Assembly: GCF_927798095.1 (NCBI RefSeq)
Contig: NZ_CAKMMF010000016.1
Location: 1-64,000, forward strand
DNA length: 64,000 bases
Origin: Paenibacillus plantiphilus
GTDB taxonomy: Bacteria; Bacillota; Bacilli; Paenibacillales; Paenibacillaceae
Direction: 5' to 3'
Part shown: positions 27,051 to 35,539 of the stretch, in pieces
Numbering within the stretch: position 1 is the stretch's first letter
Layout of the letters: each line of letters opens with the position of its first letter
Notes under the pieces: model-generated
Database searches by the model: none
What the model was told of the DNA's origin: nothing
Seen by the model: only the letters and a program-made list of their open reading frames with translations
Made by a program: the position numbers and the translations under genes

Positions 27051-27174
27051 TGCAAAAATACAGTTAACATCGCTAAAGGTGACCATTTCAAGCGACTTAC
27101 CTGCAAATGTACATCAAAAAAGCAGGAAAGCACCGCATACGCTGGATACTGGTGATACTTGGTGTATTTTTGTA
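27051..27174 (+). repeat. Dispersed 124-nt repeat, copy 1 (TGCAAAAATAC termini)
   Basis: It begins TGCAAAAATAC and ends GTATTTTTGTA, i.e. with inverted termini, and contains an internal TGCAAATGTACATCAAAAAA. The reverse complement of 62323-62445 aligns with it along its whole length, including the block ACCATTTCAAGC. It has no coding potential. It looks like a short non-autonomous interspersed element. Confidence 0.65.
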
Positions 27175-27342
27175 GTAAACCCAGCTAATATAGGATTGTT
27201 TTTGATCAGAAACTGTATTATTGCAGTTGTGTGCGAATTGGTAGCGTTCAGTTGGAGTTGCAGTATCCAATGTGGCCTGTTTGATCTCCGTCATGGACAA
27301 GCCGCACTCCGCCGTCGACTTGGCTGGCTTACGCTGGTTCCG

Positions 27343-27990
27343 TTATCTATTTCCCATCCACCCCTTCTCATAAGCATAACGAGCCAATTGCACTCTATTT
27401 TCCAAATGCAGCTTCTGAAGAATATTTTTCAGGTGGTTCTTCACTGTATGCTCCGAAATATCCAGCGTATTCGATATGTCCTTATTAGACATCCCCTTGG
27501 CTACAAGCTCCAAAATCTCCCGCTCCCGATTCGTGAGCGGGCTACACTGGTCCGTGCCGTTGTCAAACTGCGAGAACTCCTTCAGAATGCGGAAGGCCAA
27601 TTCGCGTGTCATCGGCGCTTCGTCTACGGCAATCGCCTTTAAATATTCATGCCACGATTCTGGCTTCAAGTTCTTCAACAAGTATCCTTGCGCACCTTTC
27701 TTCAGTGCATCGAATAAATGCGCAATATCGCCCGAAACTGTGACCATCACAACCTTCACATAAGGATACTTGTCCTTCAGCCGTTTCGTCGCCTCCAGTC
27801 CGTCCATTCCGGGCATCTGAATATCCATCAGTATCAAATCAGGCATCCACCGCTCGGTCAAGGCAATGGCTTCCTCCCCGCTTCTTCCTTCCGCCACCAC
27901 CTCAAAGACAGGATCATCGTCCAGAATCATGCGAATGCCTTCTCTGGCATCATCACTATCGTCCACAATCAATACACGAAATCGCGACAT
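27343..27990 (-). CDS. NarL/LuxR-type response regulator
   Basis: The 215-residue two-component regulator has a receiver domain with acidic pocket VDDSDD near residue 7, phospho-acceptor LILMDIQMPGMDG near 55-60, VTVS and K near 105. A C-terminal LuxR helix-turn-helix follows (LTNREREILELVAKGMSNKDISNTLDISEHTVKNHL written here in part as motif ends). The ATG at 27990 has AGGTGGAGG 6 nt upstream. No sensor kinase is encoded within 10 kb. It lies downstream of the ResA-like gene on the same strand and may be co-transcribed with it, so the signal could concern respiration or redox state (inference). Confidence 0.9.
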   Translation of the reverse strand: MSRFRVLIVDDSDDAREGIRMILDDDPVFEVVAEGRSGEEAIALTERWMPDLILMDIQMPGMDGLEATKRLKDKYPYVKVVMVTVSGDIAHLFDALKKGAQGYLLKNLKPESWHEYLKAIAVDEAPMTRELAFRILKEFSQFDNGTDQCSPLTNREREILELVAKGMSNKDISNTLDISEHTVKNHLKNILQKLHLENRVQLARYAYEKGWMGNR

Positions 27991-28113
27991 CCTGTACCTC
28001 CACCTTTCGAATCCTAATTGCTGCCCGAGCTCCGAGCCGGAACTACCCCGCTCCTGTGCCACGTTTTCCGCCGTTTCCCCGTTCCCGCCACCGCAGCCGT
28101 AGCCGCTCTGCTT

Positions 28114-28443
28114 TTACCAAGGCCATGAGCTCGGGATGATGCCCAAGCTTTCCTGCATTTTGCTCCACAAGGTTTGTGCAGCTGGCTGCATCAGCTTCAA
28201 CGTACACGTCGATTCCGGCTGATAGCCCTTCTCCTTGGCGTTCTTCCATGTTGTTTCGGTCAAATAATTACTTGCGCTCGATTGCTCGAAGCAAGGCGGT
28301 GCGATGTATACCTCGAACGTATGATCCAGAATAATTCTCAGATCATCTGGCGGCCCAGAAGAAACCGGAACCAGAAAACAGAATAGGGCGAGGATGCTTG
28401 CAAAACCTCCACCCAGCAGCAGCCGACCACGTTTAGTCAACAT
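28114..28443 (-). CDS. Small membrane-anchored protein of unknown function
   Basis: The 109-residue protein has one N-terminal membrane or signal segment (LLLGGGFASILALFCFLVPV) and an extracytoplasmic part with two cysteines (PPCFEQ and STCTLKL) that could form a disulfide. Its ATG lies inside the last codons of the ResA-like gene (overlap 28433-28443), suggesting translational coupling. I do not recognise the family. Coupling to a thiol-disulfide protein suggests that it may be a redox client or partner. Confidence 0.65.
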   Translation of the reverse strand: MLTKRGRLLLGGGFASILALFCFLVPVSSGPPDDLRIILDHTFEVYIAPPCFEQSSASNYLTETTWKNAKEKGYQPESTCTLKLMQPAAQTLWSKMQESLGIIPSSWPW

Positions 28444-28957
28444 CGATTCGTTCCATCAGTCGAAAAATATCTGACATCTCGCTCAGTTCTCCCTCATGCC
28501 TCTCCATAATGTTGCCGCGCTCATCAATCAGCACCGTAAGCGGCAGGCCAACCGCGCGGTATTGCTCCATCATCTCGCCCTTAACATCAAGCAGAATCGG
28601 GAATTCCAGCTCATACCGGTCTGCGAACTTCCGCACGGTTTCCTCGTCTTCCCCCAAGTTGACCGCAACCATTTCAACATTCCTCAGCTTATAGGCCTCG
28701 TTCAGCAGAGGCAGCTCATTCACGCATGGATTGCACCAGGACGCCCATAGATTCAGAAGCACCCCTTTCCCCTTGTAATCCGCCAGCCTAACCTCTTGCC
28801 CGCTCATATCGCGCAGCGTAAAATCCGGTGCCGGATCTCCGACCGAAACGGATACGCGCTGTTCCGTCATCGCTTGCACAACAGCATAACCAATCCCGAC
28901 GACAAGCATGAGGATCAGAACACCTTGCATCCATGGCGAACGCATTACATTTTTCAT
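28433..28957 (-). CDS. ResA/TlpA-like membrane-anchored thiol-disulfide oxidoreductase
   Basis: The 174-residue protein has an N-terminal anchor (GVLILMLVVGIGYAVV) and an external thioredoxin fold: GDPAPDFTLRDMSG, the active site WASWCNPC near residue 75 and a cis-proline at GLPLTVLID near 137. ResA-type proteins keep apocytochrome c cysteines reduced for heme attachment outside the membrane. That fits the lipoprotein cytochrome c and the Sco and Nos assembly genes nearby. It is transcribed divergently from the PepSY gene at 29093. Confidence 0.88.
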   Translation of the reverse strand: MKNVMRSPWMQGVLILMLVVGIGYAVVQAMTEQRVSVSVGDPAPDFTLRDMSGQEVRLADYKGKGVLLNLWASWCNPCVNELPLLNEAYKLRNVEMVAVNLGEDEETVRKFADRYELEFPILLDVKGEMMEQYRAVGLPLTVLIDERGNIMERHEGELSEMSDIFRLMERIDVD

Positions 28958-29092
28958 ATGTCATCACCCATCGCTCACAAATTTGCCATATCTACCTGGT
29001 TCACTAACTCCTAAGAGTCATATGTTTTTGGACCCTGCTGAATTTATAATAACAGTCGTGCAATGATCAGATGATGCTAAGGAGTCGAACCC

Positions 29093-30508
29093 ATGAATGC
29101 AATGCCTGTTGAAAAGCTAGCCCCTCCCGCCCCTGAATCCGGCAAATCTCCGGGCTCCCGCTTATTCCCCGCTCTTTATCAATCTGTATGGAGGTGGCAT
29201 TTTTACGCTGGCGTTTTGTTTGCGCCATTGCTCGTCATTCTCGCCTTCAGCGGTTCGGTGTACTTGTTCAAGCCGCAGATTGAAGGCTATTTGTACAAGG
29301 ATATGCTGAGCGTAAGCGAGGTTGGCGCTGCCTCGCTTACAACCGACGAGCTGATTGCCAAAACCGTACGCGCGTATCCGGGAACGACGATTTCCTCGAT
29401 CACATTACCAGACCAACCCGATGCAACTATCAAGATGGCTGCCAGCCGGAACGGCACCTCAACAACGATGTATGCCGACCCGTATACCGGCAACATCACC
29501 GGCATGTTGAACAGTGACAAAACCTTCGCCGCCTTCTTCAAGAAGATGCACAGCGAGCTGGTTGTCGGCGGCACATGGGCGAACCGCCTCGTAGAGCTGG
29601 CCGCCTGCTGGGGTGTTATTCTGATCGTAACCGGCCTATATTTATGGTGGCCGCGCAGCAAATCAGCGATCTGGGGCACGATCCTGCCACGGCTCGGCAA
29701 TCGCGGAAGCCGCCAGTTCTCGCGCGACCTCCATGCCGTCCCCGCCTTCTGGCTGTCGATCTTCATTCTCATTCTGATCGCTACCGGCCTGCCCTGGTCC
29801 GGCGTGATGGGCGGACAGATCGATCGGCTGGCGAATGCCACGAATTCGAACTATCCGCCTTATGCTCTCGCCTTCATGGCTAAGCCGGAATCCGTCACAG
29901 TCGCCAAGGATGTCGCGGATGATCTGCCTTGGGCGGCGGAGAACATACCGGTTCCCCAATCGATGGCAGGCAGCTACCTGACTCTCGGCATTCAAGATAT
30001 CGTCGGTATCGCCGACAAACAGAACGTGAAGCTGCCGTATACGATCTCAATGCCGCGGGGCGAAACCGGCGTGTATACGATCTCGACCGCGCATGTGAGG
30101 CCGGGGAACAGTGCCACCCTGCACATTGACCAATACAGCGGCGCCGTGCTTACCGACGTTCGATTCGCTGATTATGGCATAATGGCTAAAATGATCACGT
30201 TAGGCATCGCTCTGCATGAAGGGCGGCTGTTCGGCCTTGCCAATCAATTGCTTGGCCTTGCTGCCTGCATGGGGCTGATTCTCATTGCCGTCAGCTCCTA
30301 TGTCATGTGGCGCAAGCGCAAGCCGGACGGCAAGCTTGGCGCCCCCGGCAAGCCGAAGGACAAACGGGCCACTATCGGCGTCTTGGCGATCATGCTCATT
30401 TTCGGCGCGCTAATGCCTCTGGTCGGATTATCCATCATATTTGTTCTGCTGCTGGAGTGGCTCGTTATTCGCAGAATACGGCCGCTCAAACATTGGTTTT
30501 CAGTTTAG
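29093..30508 (+). CDS. PepSY-associated transmembrane protein
   Basis: The 471-residue polytopic protein has a first helix FYAGVLFAPLLVILAFSGSVYLF, a PepSY-type extracellular domain (about 65-175), paired helices VELAACWGVILIVTGLYLWW and FWLSIFILILIATGLPWSG with conserved histidines (RWHFY, LHAVPAF, ALHEGRLFG), and a C-terminal hairpin of two helices. This is the PepSY_TM family, implicated in metal or heme/electron handling (members include sulfite- and iron-related membrane reductases). AAGGAG lies 8 nt before the ATG. The next gene, FixH-like, starts 15 nt downstream, so the two form an operon next to copper-assembly genes. Confidence 0.88.
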   Translation: MNAMPVEKLAPPAPESGKSPGSRLFPALYQSVWRWHFYAGVLFAPLLVILAFSGSVYLFKPQIEGYLYKDMLSVSEVGAASLTTDELIAKTVRAYPGTTISSITLPDQPDATIKMAASRNGTSTTMYADPYTGNITGMLNSDKTFAAFFKKMHSELVVGGTWANRLVELAACWGVILIVTGLYLWWPRSKSAIWGTILPRLGNRGSRQFSRDLHAVPAFWLSIFILILIATGLPWSGVMGGQIDRLANATNSNYPPYALAFMAKPESVTVAKDVADDLPWAAENIPVPQSMAGSYLTLGIQDIVGIADKQNVKLPYTISMPRGETGVYTISTAHVRPGNSATLHIDQYSGAVLTDVRFADYGIMAKMITLGIALHEGRLFGLANQLLGLAACMGLILIAVSSYVMWRKRKPDGKLGAPGKPKDKRATIGVLAIMLIFGALMPLVGLSIIFVLLLEWLVIRRIRPLKHWFSV

Positions 30509-30523
30509 GAGGAGAATAATGAG

Positions 30524-31027
30524 ATGATGCCTATTACGAAACGAAATGCCGCGAGAGCGCTTATCGCTATATTGCTGAACGCCCTGCTGAGCGGATGCAC
30601 AGCCAATGTCAACTCAACAGATGAAAGGGGATTGCTTCCCCATCTGACCGTCGACTTGCAAATACCGGAGCAGTTGCAAGCCGGAACAGAGGGCACGTTT
30701 ACGATGATTGTCCACCAGAACGGCGAGCCCTTCGAAGCTGCCGCCGATAGCGCTGCATTCGAAATCTGGCCGGAAGGACAGCGCGAGAACAGCATCACGA
30801 TTCCCGGCAAGCTGGACGGCGCAGGCGTGTACACCGCCAGCCCAACGCTGGACGTCGGAGGAATATATGTGGTCCGGTGCCGCGTCTCTTCAACAAATTA
30901 CGAGGTTATGCCCTCCAAACGCTTCGCCATTGGCGAGGAAGCTGTGAATCATCTGGCCATGCTGGAAGAGCAAGCATCCTCCGAAGATTCTGCTCCAGAC
31001 AGCGGAGACGGAGGGCATCACCATTAA
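30524..31027 (+). CDS. FixH/YtkA-like lipoprotein with C-terminal His tail
   Basis: The 167-residue lipoprotein (LLNALLSGC lipobox) has a single FixH/YtkA-type beta-sandwich domain (LTVDLQIPEQLQAGTEGTFTM to GGIYVVRCRVSS), an acidic linker and a terminal GDGGHHH. FixH/YtkA-like domains accompany copper-containing oxidase assembly. The His tail could bind metal. It is in an operon with the PepSY protein and has a second FixH-like protein at 34887-35261 for company. The ATG at 30524 follows AGGAGGAG. A frame without upstream alternatives makes the start fairly safe. Confidence 0.8.
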   Translation: MMPITKRNAARALIAILLNALLSGCTANVNSTDERGLLPHLTVDLQIPEQLQAGTEGTFTMIVHQNGEPFEAAADSAAFEIWPEGQRENSITIPGKLDGAGVYTASPTLDVGGIYVVRCRVSSTNYEVMPSKRFAIGEEAVNHLAMLEEQASSEDSAPDSGDGGHHH

Positions 31028-31041
31028 GAATGAATGCGTTG

Positions 31042-31139
31042 GAGAGGCGTGGTCGACCGACCGCAGTCATGCAGCTTCGCATCGCGCGTTGGGAGTTGCG
31101 CGCGGTGGTGCGAAGCTCTGCTCTGCAGCGCGCCTCTCC
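31042..31139 (+). repeat. Palindromic dispersed repeat, copy 1, with extended arms
   Basis: The core CGACCGACCGCAGTCATGCAG is followed by a nested hairpin: GCAGCTTCGCA pairs TGCGAAGC-CTGC, and the inner CGCGCG pairs CGCGCG. The outer arms GGAGAGGCG (31041-31049) and CGCCTCTCC (31131-31139) enclose it. It fills the gap between the convergent FixH-like and nosF genes and could terminate both. Confidence 0.6.
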
Positions 31140-31144
31140 CCATA

Positions 31145-31885
31145 CTAACTCCTTCGGACAGCAGCTTCCGGAATGCCGGGCAGCTCCAAAAAAGCATTCG
31201 ACAAGCCCGCTCCGTCAAGATGCTGACGAATGTCTCCCCCCGCGCCATCCAGCACAATATGACCGCCTTGCAGAAAGACGATCTGGTCGGCTAGCGCCTC
31301 CGCTATGTGAAGCTGATGGGTTGAAAAGAATACCGTTTGCCCGTCCGCCGCTGCGTTGCGGACGAGCTGCATAAACGTCTCAATCCAGTAAGGATCGAGG
31401 CCGTTGGTCGGCTCGTCCATAACGATGAGCGGCGGCCGTGCAAGCAGCGCTTGTGCAAACAGCACCCGCTGCTGCATCCCTTTAGAGAAGGAAGCGACGG
31501 GTTTCGGACCGGTATGCTCCAGCCCGACCTCGGCCAAAGCTTCGATCGCCCGAACTTTTTCAAGTCCCTTGAGCTTGGCCCAGAACGTCATCGTCTCCAT
31601 GGCGGTCAGACCGGCGCTGAAGCGGTAATCGTCAGGCATGTATCCGATCAGGCCCGCGTAACGCTTGCGGTTGTCCCTCCAACGCAGGCCGTCGATTGTT
31701 ATATCCCCCCGTGTAGGCTGCAGAATGCCGACCAGCATGCGCAGCAGGGTGCTTTTGCCGGCCCCGTTCCCGCCGCACAGCGCAATAACCGCTCCTCTCC
31801 CTGCATGCAGGCTGACTTCCCCGATGATGGTCTGTCCCTTAATCGCTTTGTGAACACGTTCAAACCGGACGAACGATTCAGACAC
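31145..31885 (-). CDS. nosF: Copper ABC transporter ATPase NosF
   Basis: The 246-residue ATPase has Walker A CGGNGAGKSTL near residue 37, signature-region FSKGMQQRVLFAQALLA near 130, Walker B PPLIVMDEPTNGLDP and the H-loop FFSTHQLH. Together with NosY (overlap of 8 nt) it forms the NosFY importer/exporter thought to move a sulfur or copper-related species for NosZ maturation with NosD. It is the last gene of the fixH-like/nosD/nosL/nosY/nosF operon. The assignment rests on the operon partners, since the ATPase alone would only read as a generic CcmA/NatA-type protein. Confidence 0.85.
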   Translation of the reverse strand: MSESFVRFERVHKAIKGQTIIGEVSLHAGRGAVIALCGGNGAGKSTLLRMLVGILQPTRGDITIDGLRWRDNRKRYAGLIGYMPDDYRFSAGLTAMETMTFWAKLKGLEKVRAIEALAEVGLEHTGPKPVASFSKGMQQRVLFAQALLARPPLIVMDEPTNGLDPYWIETFMQLVRNAAADGQTVFFSTHQLHIAEALADQIVFLQGGHIVLDGAGGDIRQHLDGAGLSNAFLELPGIPEAAVRRS

Positions 31886-32699
31886 GTCTTCTCCCCCTTT
31901 CCCACAGCATATGGGCTATACCCAAGGCAATGCTGGTCCATAAAGCCGCAACCAACAGAAATGCCGGTGTGCCAGACGGCTTGCGAATCCATAGTATCCA
32001 ATCATAATACTCCGGCCCCAGCATAGAGCCTCCTCCCAGCTTTACCACTGTGAACAAACGGGTAAGCTCTGCGGGATTCAGGAAGGTCAGCGCGGTCAAG
32101 ACCGGCTTGATCCATAGATAGGGCATCATTCCAAGCGAGGCAATCAGGACGGGAGGCCAGGCGATAATTGTGAAAAACCAGACCGCCACCGCAACCGTCA
32201 ACGCTTGCCAGCGATTCCGGGACAATGCGCCTGCCACCATGGAAACAGCGAGGAACAGCAGCGCCAAGCAAACGGAAAAGGCCAGCAGCTTCGCATATGT
32301 CGGGAAGTCAAAGCCTCCTCCAGCAATCCAGCCGGCCAGCCCGGTCAAACCAAAGCCCAGCGCGACGATCACCAGCAGCACGACCGCCAGTCCGATATAT
32401 TTGCCTAGCAGAAACGCCCATGTACCCAGCGGATAGGTTGATAGCAGCTCCCAATTGCCATCCTCCTTGTCACCCGTTAATGAGAAGGAGCCCAGCGTCA
32501 AGGTCATCAGCGGCAGCAGGTACAGAACGAGATTCAGCATCGTCCCAGTTACACCGGAGTAGCCTGTCGCGTACCCTTGAGCGTTAATGAGGAGCAGGCT
32601 CAGCATGAATAGAGCAAAAAGGGCCATGAAAGAATAGGCCCACGGATTGCGAAATCCAATTTTCACCTCTCTTACAGCCACATGAAAGCTTGAACTCAC
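31878..32699 (-). CDS. nosY: NosY-type ABC permease
   Basis: The 273-residue protein has six predicted membrane helices (for example YSFMALFALFMLSLLLI, VLYLLPLMTLTLGSF, ALTVAVAVWFFTIIAWPPVLI) and the ABC-2 type phrase LTGDKEDGNWELLSTYPLGTW typical of NosY permeases. It overlaps nosL by ATGA and nosF by 8 nt, so all three are coupled. It is the membrane part of NosFYD. Confidence 0.87.
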   Translation of the reverse strand: MSSSFHVAVREVKIGFRNPWAYSFMALFALFMLSLLLINAQGYATGYSGVTGTMLNLVLYLLPLMTLTLGSFSLTGDKEDGNWELLSTYPLGTWAFLLGKYIGLAVVLLVIVALGFGLTGLAGWIAGGGFDFPTYAKLLAFSVCLALLFLAVSMVAGALSRNRWQALTVAVAVWFFTIIAWPPVLIASLGMMPYLWIKPVLTALTFLNPAELTRLFTVVKLGGGSMLGPEYYDWILWIRKPSGTPAFLLVAALWTSIALGIAHMLWERGRRRV

Positions 32700-33556
32700 G
32701 ATGAATGCCCCTCGGAGCCGCCGCCATCGGAGGAATGGCCGGATTCGCCGTCGCTATCGCTATGACCGCCTTCTGCTCCATGACCGGACTTGTCGTCGCT
32801 ATGACCGCCTACCGCTCCATTCCCCGACTTGTCGTCACCCTGTTCGCCTTCCGCTCCTTGCCCAGACTTGTCGTCACCATGACCGCCTTCCGCTCCATGT
32901 CCCGACTTGTCGTCACCCTGTTCGCCTTCCGCTCCATGCCCAGATTTCCCGTCACCATGACCACCTTCTGCTCCATTCCCCGACTTGCCGTCATCATGAT
33001 CGTCTCCTGCTCCATTCCCGGACTTGTCATCACCATAGTCGCCTTCCGCTCCATGGGAATGGCCGTCCATGCCTCCCATATCCATCATGTCGCGGTTCAC
33101 TTCCCAGGAATGGCCGTCCAGCTCCTGCGCGGTCATAAGCTTGCCAGCGCCTTGCTTGTCAATAAACGCTTGCGCGTCGGCTTCCTTCTCGAATGAAACA
33201 ATGCCGTAAGCCATTGGCGTTTTGTACGATGAATCATAGGCATAGTAGGCTTTCTCGTACTTAAGCCATTGCTTGCTGTGATAGTCCCGGACGAACGCGG
33301 CTCCTATCGTATCGTTGCCATTCTCCTTCTTCCATTCGTTCAAGCAGCCGATATCGTCGAATTTCAGCGCCTGACCATCTTTCGTAACAATTTGTGTGGC
33401 GTATTGATTATCCTTCACAGCCATTTTGCAAATGACGCAAATATCCGTCTCCTCATTAATTGCCTGCGGCTCGTAATTTTCCTCGCCGCAAGCGGCAAGC
33501 AGCGTCATCGACAGCAGCAGCAATGCTGCAAGCAGCCCGTTCCTTATTTTGTTCAT
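32696..33556 (-). CDS. nosL: NosL-like copper lipoprotein with a repetitive His/Asp tail
   Basis: The 286-residue lipoprotein has a lipobox at LLAACGE (Cys 23), then a NosL domain to about residue 158 with the Cu(I)-binding CVICKM at 40-45, FDDIGCLNEW at 66-75, and VRDYHSKQWL. NosL delivers copper to NosZ in denitrifiers. A roughly 125-residue tail then consists of eight 13-residue repeats (consensus GAEGGHGDDKSGH), which ordinary NosL proteins of about 150-190 residues do not have as far as I know. The gene overlaps nosD and nosY by ATGA. The tail may bind or buffer metal outside the cell. This is inference. Confidence 0.87.
   Translation of the reverse strand: MNKIRNGLLAALLLLSMTLLAACGEENYEPQAINEETDICVICKMAVKDNQYATQIVTKDGQALKFDDIGCLNEWKKENGNDTIGAAFVRDYHSKQWLKYEKAYYAYDSSYKTPMAYGIVSFEKEADAQAFIDKQGAGKLMTAQELDGHSWEVNRDMMDMGGMDGHSHGAEGDYGDDKSGNGAGDDHDDGKSGNGAEGGHGDGKSGHGAEGEQGDDKSGHGAEGGHGDDKSGQGAEGEQGDDKSGNGAVGGHSDDKSGHGAEGGHSDSDGESGHSSDGGGSEGHSS
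32735..33052 (-). repeat. Eight 39-bp tandem repeats inside nosL
   Basis: Units encode GAEG-xx-GDDKSG-x: residues 169-181, 182-194, 195-207, 208-220, 221-233, 234-246, 247-259 and a longer last unit 260-274. The bases vary at His/Gln and Asp/Gly positions while phase is kept, so the reading frame is maintained. Copy number may vary between strains. Confidence 0.85.
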
Positions 33557-34890
33557 ATGCTTCTTCTCCTTGTCATTAATATCATCGCGCCCGCGCCGCC
33601 TAACAGCAGCAGTCCGGCAAGTCCGGTTGCGCTGCCAGACTGCCCCCTCTCCCCGACATGTTCCGCCAAATGCGGCGGAGCCATCAACGGTGCTCTATCC
33701 GTCGTCCACGACTGGCGCTCCGACTGATACAGCCCTTCCAGAAACATCATGCCGGGCGATTGGAAGAACAGCTGGAACGCCGGACGTTTCCCGGTCAAGC
33801 TCTGGAAAAACGGATTGATCGCATAACCGATATCGCTTCTTCCGTCCCCGTCCGCATCAATGCCCTGGAATGTGTCCCAATAATTGCCGTTCAAATCGTT
33901 GTCTGCGCTGCTTCTGGCCTGGGCATCCGCTACATTTCCCTGAAACCGATTGTTCGAAACCCGATTGTCGTTGGATTCCAGCAGTTGAATGCCGATAAAG
34001 TTGTAGCTGATTGCATTGCTCTCGATCCGGTTGCCCGTTGATAATTCCACGTACAGCCCTACACGATTGCCTTCGACTGTGTTGCCTGCTACCAAAGTAT
34101 CGTGCGCATCGTACAGCAGAATGCCTTGCGAATTGACATTCTCATTTTGCTTCATGAAAGTGTTTGTGCTTATTTCCACATCTCTGACCGCCATCACCAT
34201 CGCCCCGGTCACGTTCAGAAGCCCCTCATTATCCCTAATTAAGGTCCCTCGGGTGTACATGCAGTGAACCCCGTATCGGGAACGCTCAATCCGGTTGCCA
34301 GTGACCGTCGTGTCGTCGCTGTTCTCCAAGTAAATTCCGTCATGCACATCGCGGATCGCGTTGCCGTTCAATCGGACGCTATGCGAGTTGTAGAGGTCAA
34401 TCCCATTGCCCTTGTCGGCCATGCGGACATCTGCCGCCCCCCACTCGATGGTTGTGCCGCTCACTTCCCCTTCATCGGCATTCCGCATCACGATTCCATC
34501 CGAACCGGTTCGGATCAGCAGCCCTTCCAGCCTGACCCCACCGCTCGTAACGAGGACCGACGGTGATTCCTTCACAGCTTCATCGATAATATGCAGACCG
34601 GCAACAAGTACCCCGCTGGCTTCGATCTTTAGCGCCGGCTCCTGACTCCTGTTCAGCAGCGTCACCGTTCCCGCGCGCGCAGCCTTCAGAATGATCCCCT
34701 TGCTGATCGTCAACGGTCCTTCGTATATGCCCGGTTCCAGTTGAATCGTATCGCCCGGCAGCGCCCGATCGACAAGCTCCTGCAGCTCATCGGCCAATTC
34801 GGCCGCTGTGATTGATACTGGGCCTAGCCCTAAGCACAATCCCGCGAGCAAGACGACCGCCGCGATCCACCGGCAAACGCCGCCAATCAT
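33553..34890 (-). CDS. nosD: NosD copper-processing beta-helix protein
   Basis: The 445-residue extracytoplasmic protein has a signal peptide (AAVVLLAGLCLGLGPVSITA) and a right-handed parallel beta-helix built from about 23-residue turns (NGNAIRDVHDGIYLENSDD, VTGNRIERSRYGVHCMY, VAGNTVEGNRVGLYVELS). A Ca-loop-like DADGDGRSDIGY lies near 340, and a C-terminal membrane anchor ends in basic residues (LLLLGGAGAMILMTRRRS). NosD acts with NosFY in maturation of the copper sites of nitrous oxide reductase. Length and layout match the family. It overlaps the FixH-like gene and nosL by ATGA. Confidence 0.9.
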   Translation of the reverse strand: MIGGVCRWIAAVVLLAGLCLGLGPVSITAAELADELQELVDRALPGDTIQLEPGIYEGPLTISKGIILKAARAGTVTLLNRSQEPALKIEASGVLVAGLHIIDEAVKESPSVLVTSGGVRLEGLLIRTGSDGIVMRNADEGEVSGTTIEWGAADVRMADKGNGIDLYNSHSVRLNGNAIRDVHDGIYLENSDDTTVTGNRIERSRYGVHCMYTRGTLIRDNEGLLNVTGAMVMAVRDVEISTNTFMKQNENVNSQGILLYDAHDTLVAGNTVEGNRVGLYVELSTGNRIESNAISYNFIGIQLLESNDNRVSNNRFQGNVADAQARSSADNDLNGNYWDTFQGIDADGDGRSDIGYAINPFFQSLTGKRPAFQLFFQSPGMMFLEGLYQSERQSWTTDRAPLMAPPHLAEHVGERGQSGSATGLAGLLLLGGAGAMILMTRRRSI

Positions 34891-35261
34891 TGCACTTCCA
34901 CCTGCTTCTTTTTCGTGATATGAAGATCATCTACGTACAAGTGAAGATACACATCGTAAACCCCCTTCTCCGGGAACGTGAACTTGCCGTTAAACAGCCC
35001 ATCCCCTTCATTGGAAGCGTCAAAAAGCTCCGGCCGATCACCCAAACGAACATCGAATGTGACGCTAACCTTGTCCGAGAATGAAGCTCCTGTAAAAGCA
35101 GCCCTCAGCTCGACCGGACTTCCCGCCATGGCTGGCGCGGGCTCGGTCGATAACGTTGCATCAATCGCTGCCGGGTCCATCGGTGGCTGCTCGCCCGAGC
35201 ATGCAGTCAGCATGCTGAAAAGCGCGGCTGCTGCCACTACGGCCCTGATTGCTCGCATCAT
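34887..35261 (-). CDS. FixH/YtkA-like lipoprotein, first gene of the nos-type operon
   Basis: The 124-residue lipoprotein (LFSMLTAC lipobox) has one FixH-like beta-sandwich domain (VELRAAFTGASFSDKVSVTFD to GVYDVYLHLYVDDLHITKKKQVEVQ). It overlaps nosD by ATGA, so it is coupled to it. Such small FixH-like proteins recur beside nos and cytochrome oxidase assembly genes in Firmicutes. The exact role is unknown. It differs clearly from the one at 30524-31027 (no His tail). Confidence 0.78.
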   Translation of the reverse strand: MMRAIRAVVAAAALFSMLTACSGEQPPMDPAAIDATLSTEPAPAMAGSPVELRAAFTGASFSDKVSVTFDVRLGDRPELFDASNEGDGLFNGKFTFPEKGVYDVYLHLYVDDLHITKKKQVEVQ

Positions 35262-35298
35262 TTCGTCACCACCCCTCTGTCAGCTTGTAAACGAACCC

Positions 35299-35360
35299 AT
35301 TATATCAATGGAGTCCACTTCGTCCCATGACTCTATCGGGCTATATGGCACTCAATTGAG
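35299..35360 (-). promoter_or_regulatory. Probable promoter and palindromic site upstream of the nos-type operon
   Basis: On the minus strand a perfect TATAAT (35299-35304) lies 17 nt from TGGGAC (35322-35327), a weak -35. A perfect 10-bp palindrome CTCAATTGAG (35351-35360) lies 24 nt further upstream, flanked by TGGC and GCCA. A weak -35 plus an upstream palindrome suggests activator control, but the palindrome does not match FNR (TTGAT-N4-ATCAA). Confidence 0.45.
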
Positions 35361-35539
35361 CCATTTATTTTGACAAACTGGCAACAAATTACCCGCCGCC
35401 CGGATATACCGCCTCGACCATGCTGACAATGCCCAATCAAGCAGTCGGCTGACCTTGAATAGCCCTATGTAGTCATAGAAATGCGGCAGGAAGTTATGTA
35501 CAATGAAGCGATTCCGCGCCAGAGAGGTGAGATATAACC

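Noticed and set aside
27079-27642. 187-codon plus-strand frame and 67-codon minus-strand frame in the gap before the response regulator
   Set aside because: The first is partly antisense to the regulator and starts in a dispersed repeat. Neither has a ribosome site or a recognisable domain.
27990-28114. Remnant of a histidine kinase upstream of the response regulator
   Set aside because: The frames there are Arg/Gly-rich and show none of the H, N, G1 or G2 boxes, so a kinase cannot be supported.
32735-33052. CRISPR-like array in the regular 39-bp repeats
   Set aside because: The units are contiguous without spacers and encode an in-frame protein tail of NosL.
32701-33196. Long plus-strand open frames across the NosL repeats
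   Set aside because: Periodic repeats leave all frames open. The minus-strand frame has the lipobox, copper motif and operon overlaps.
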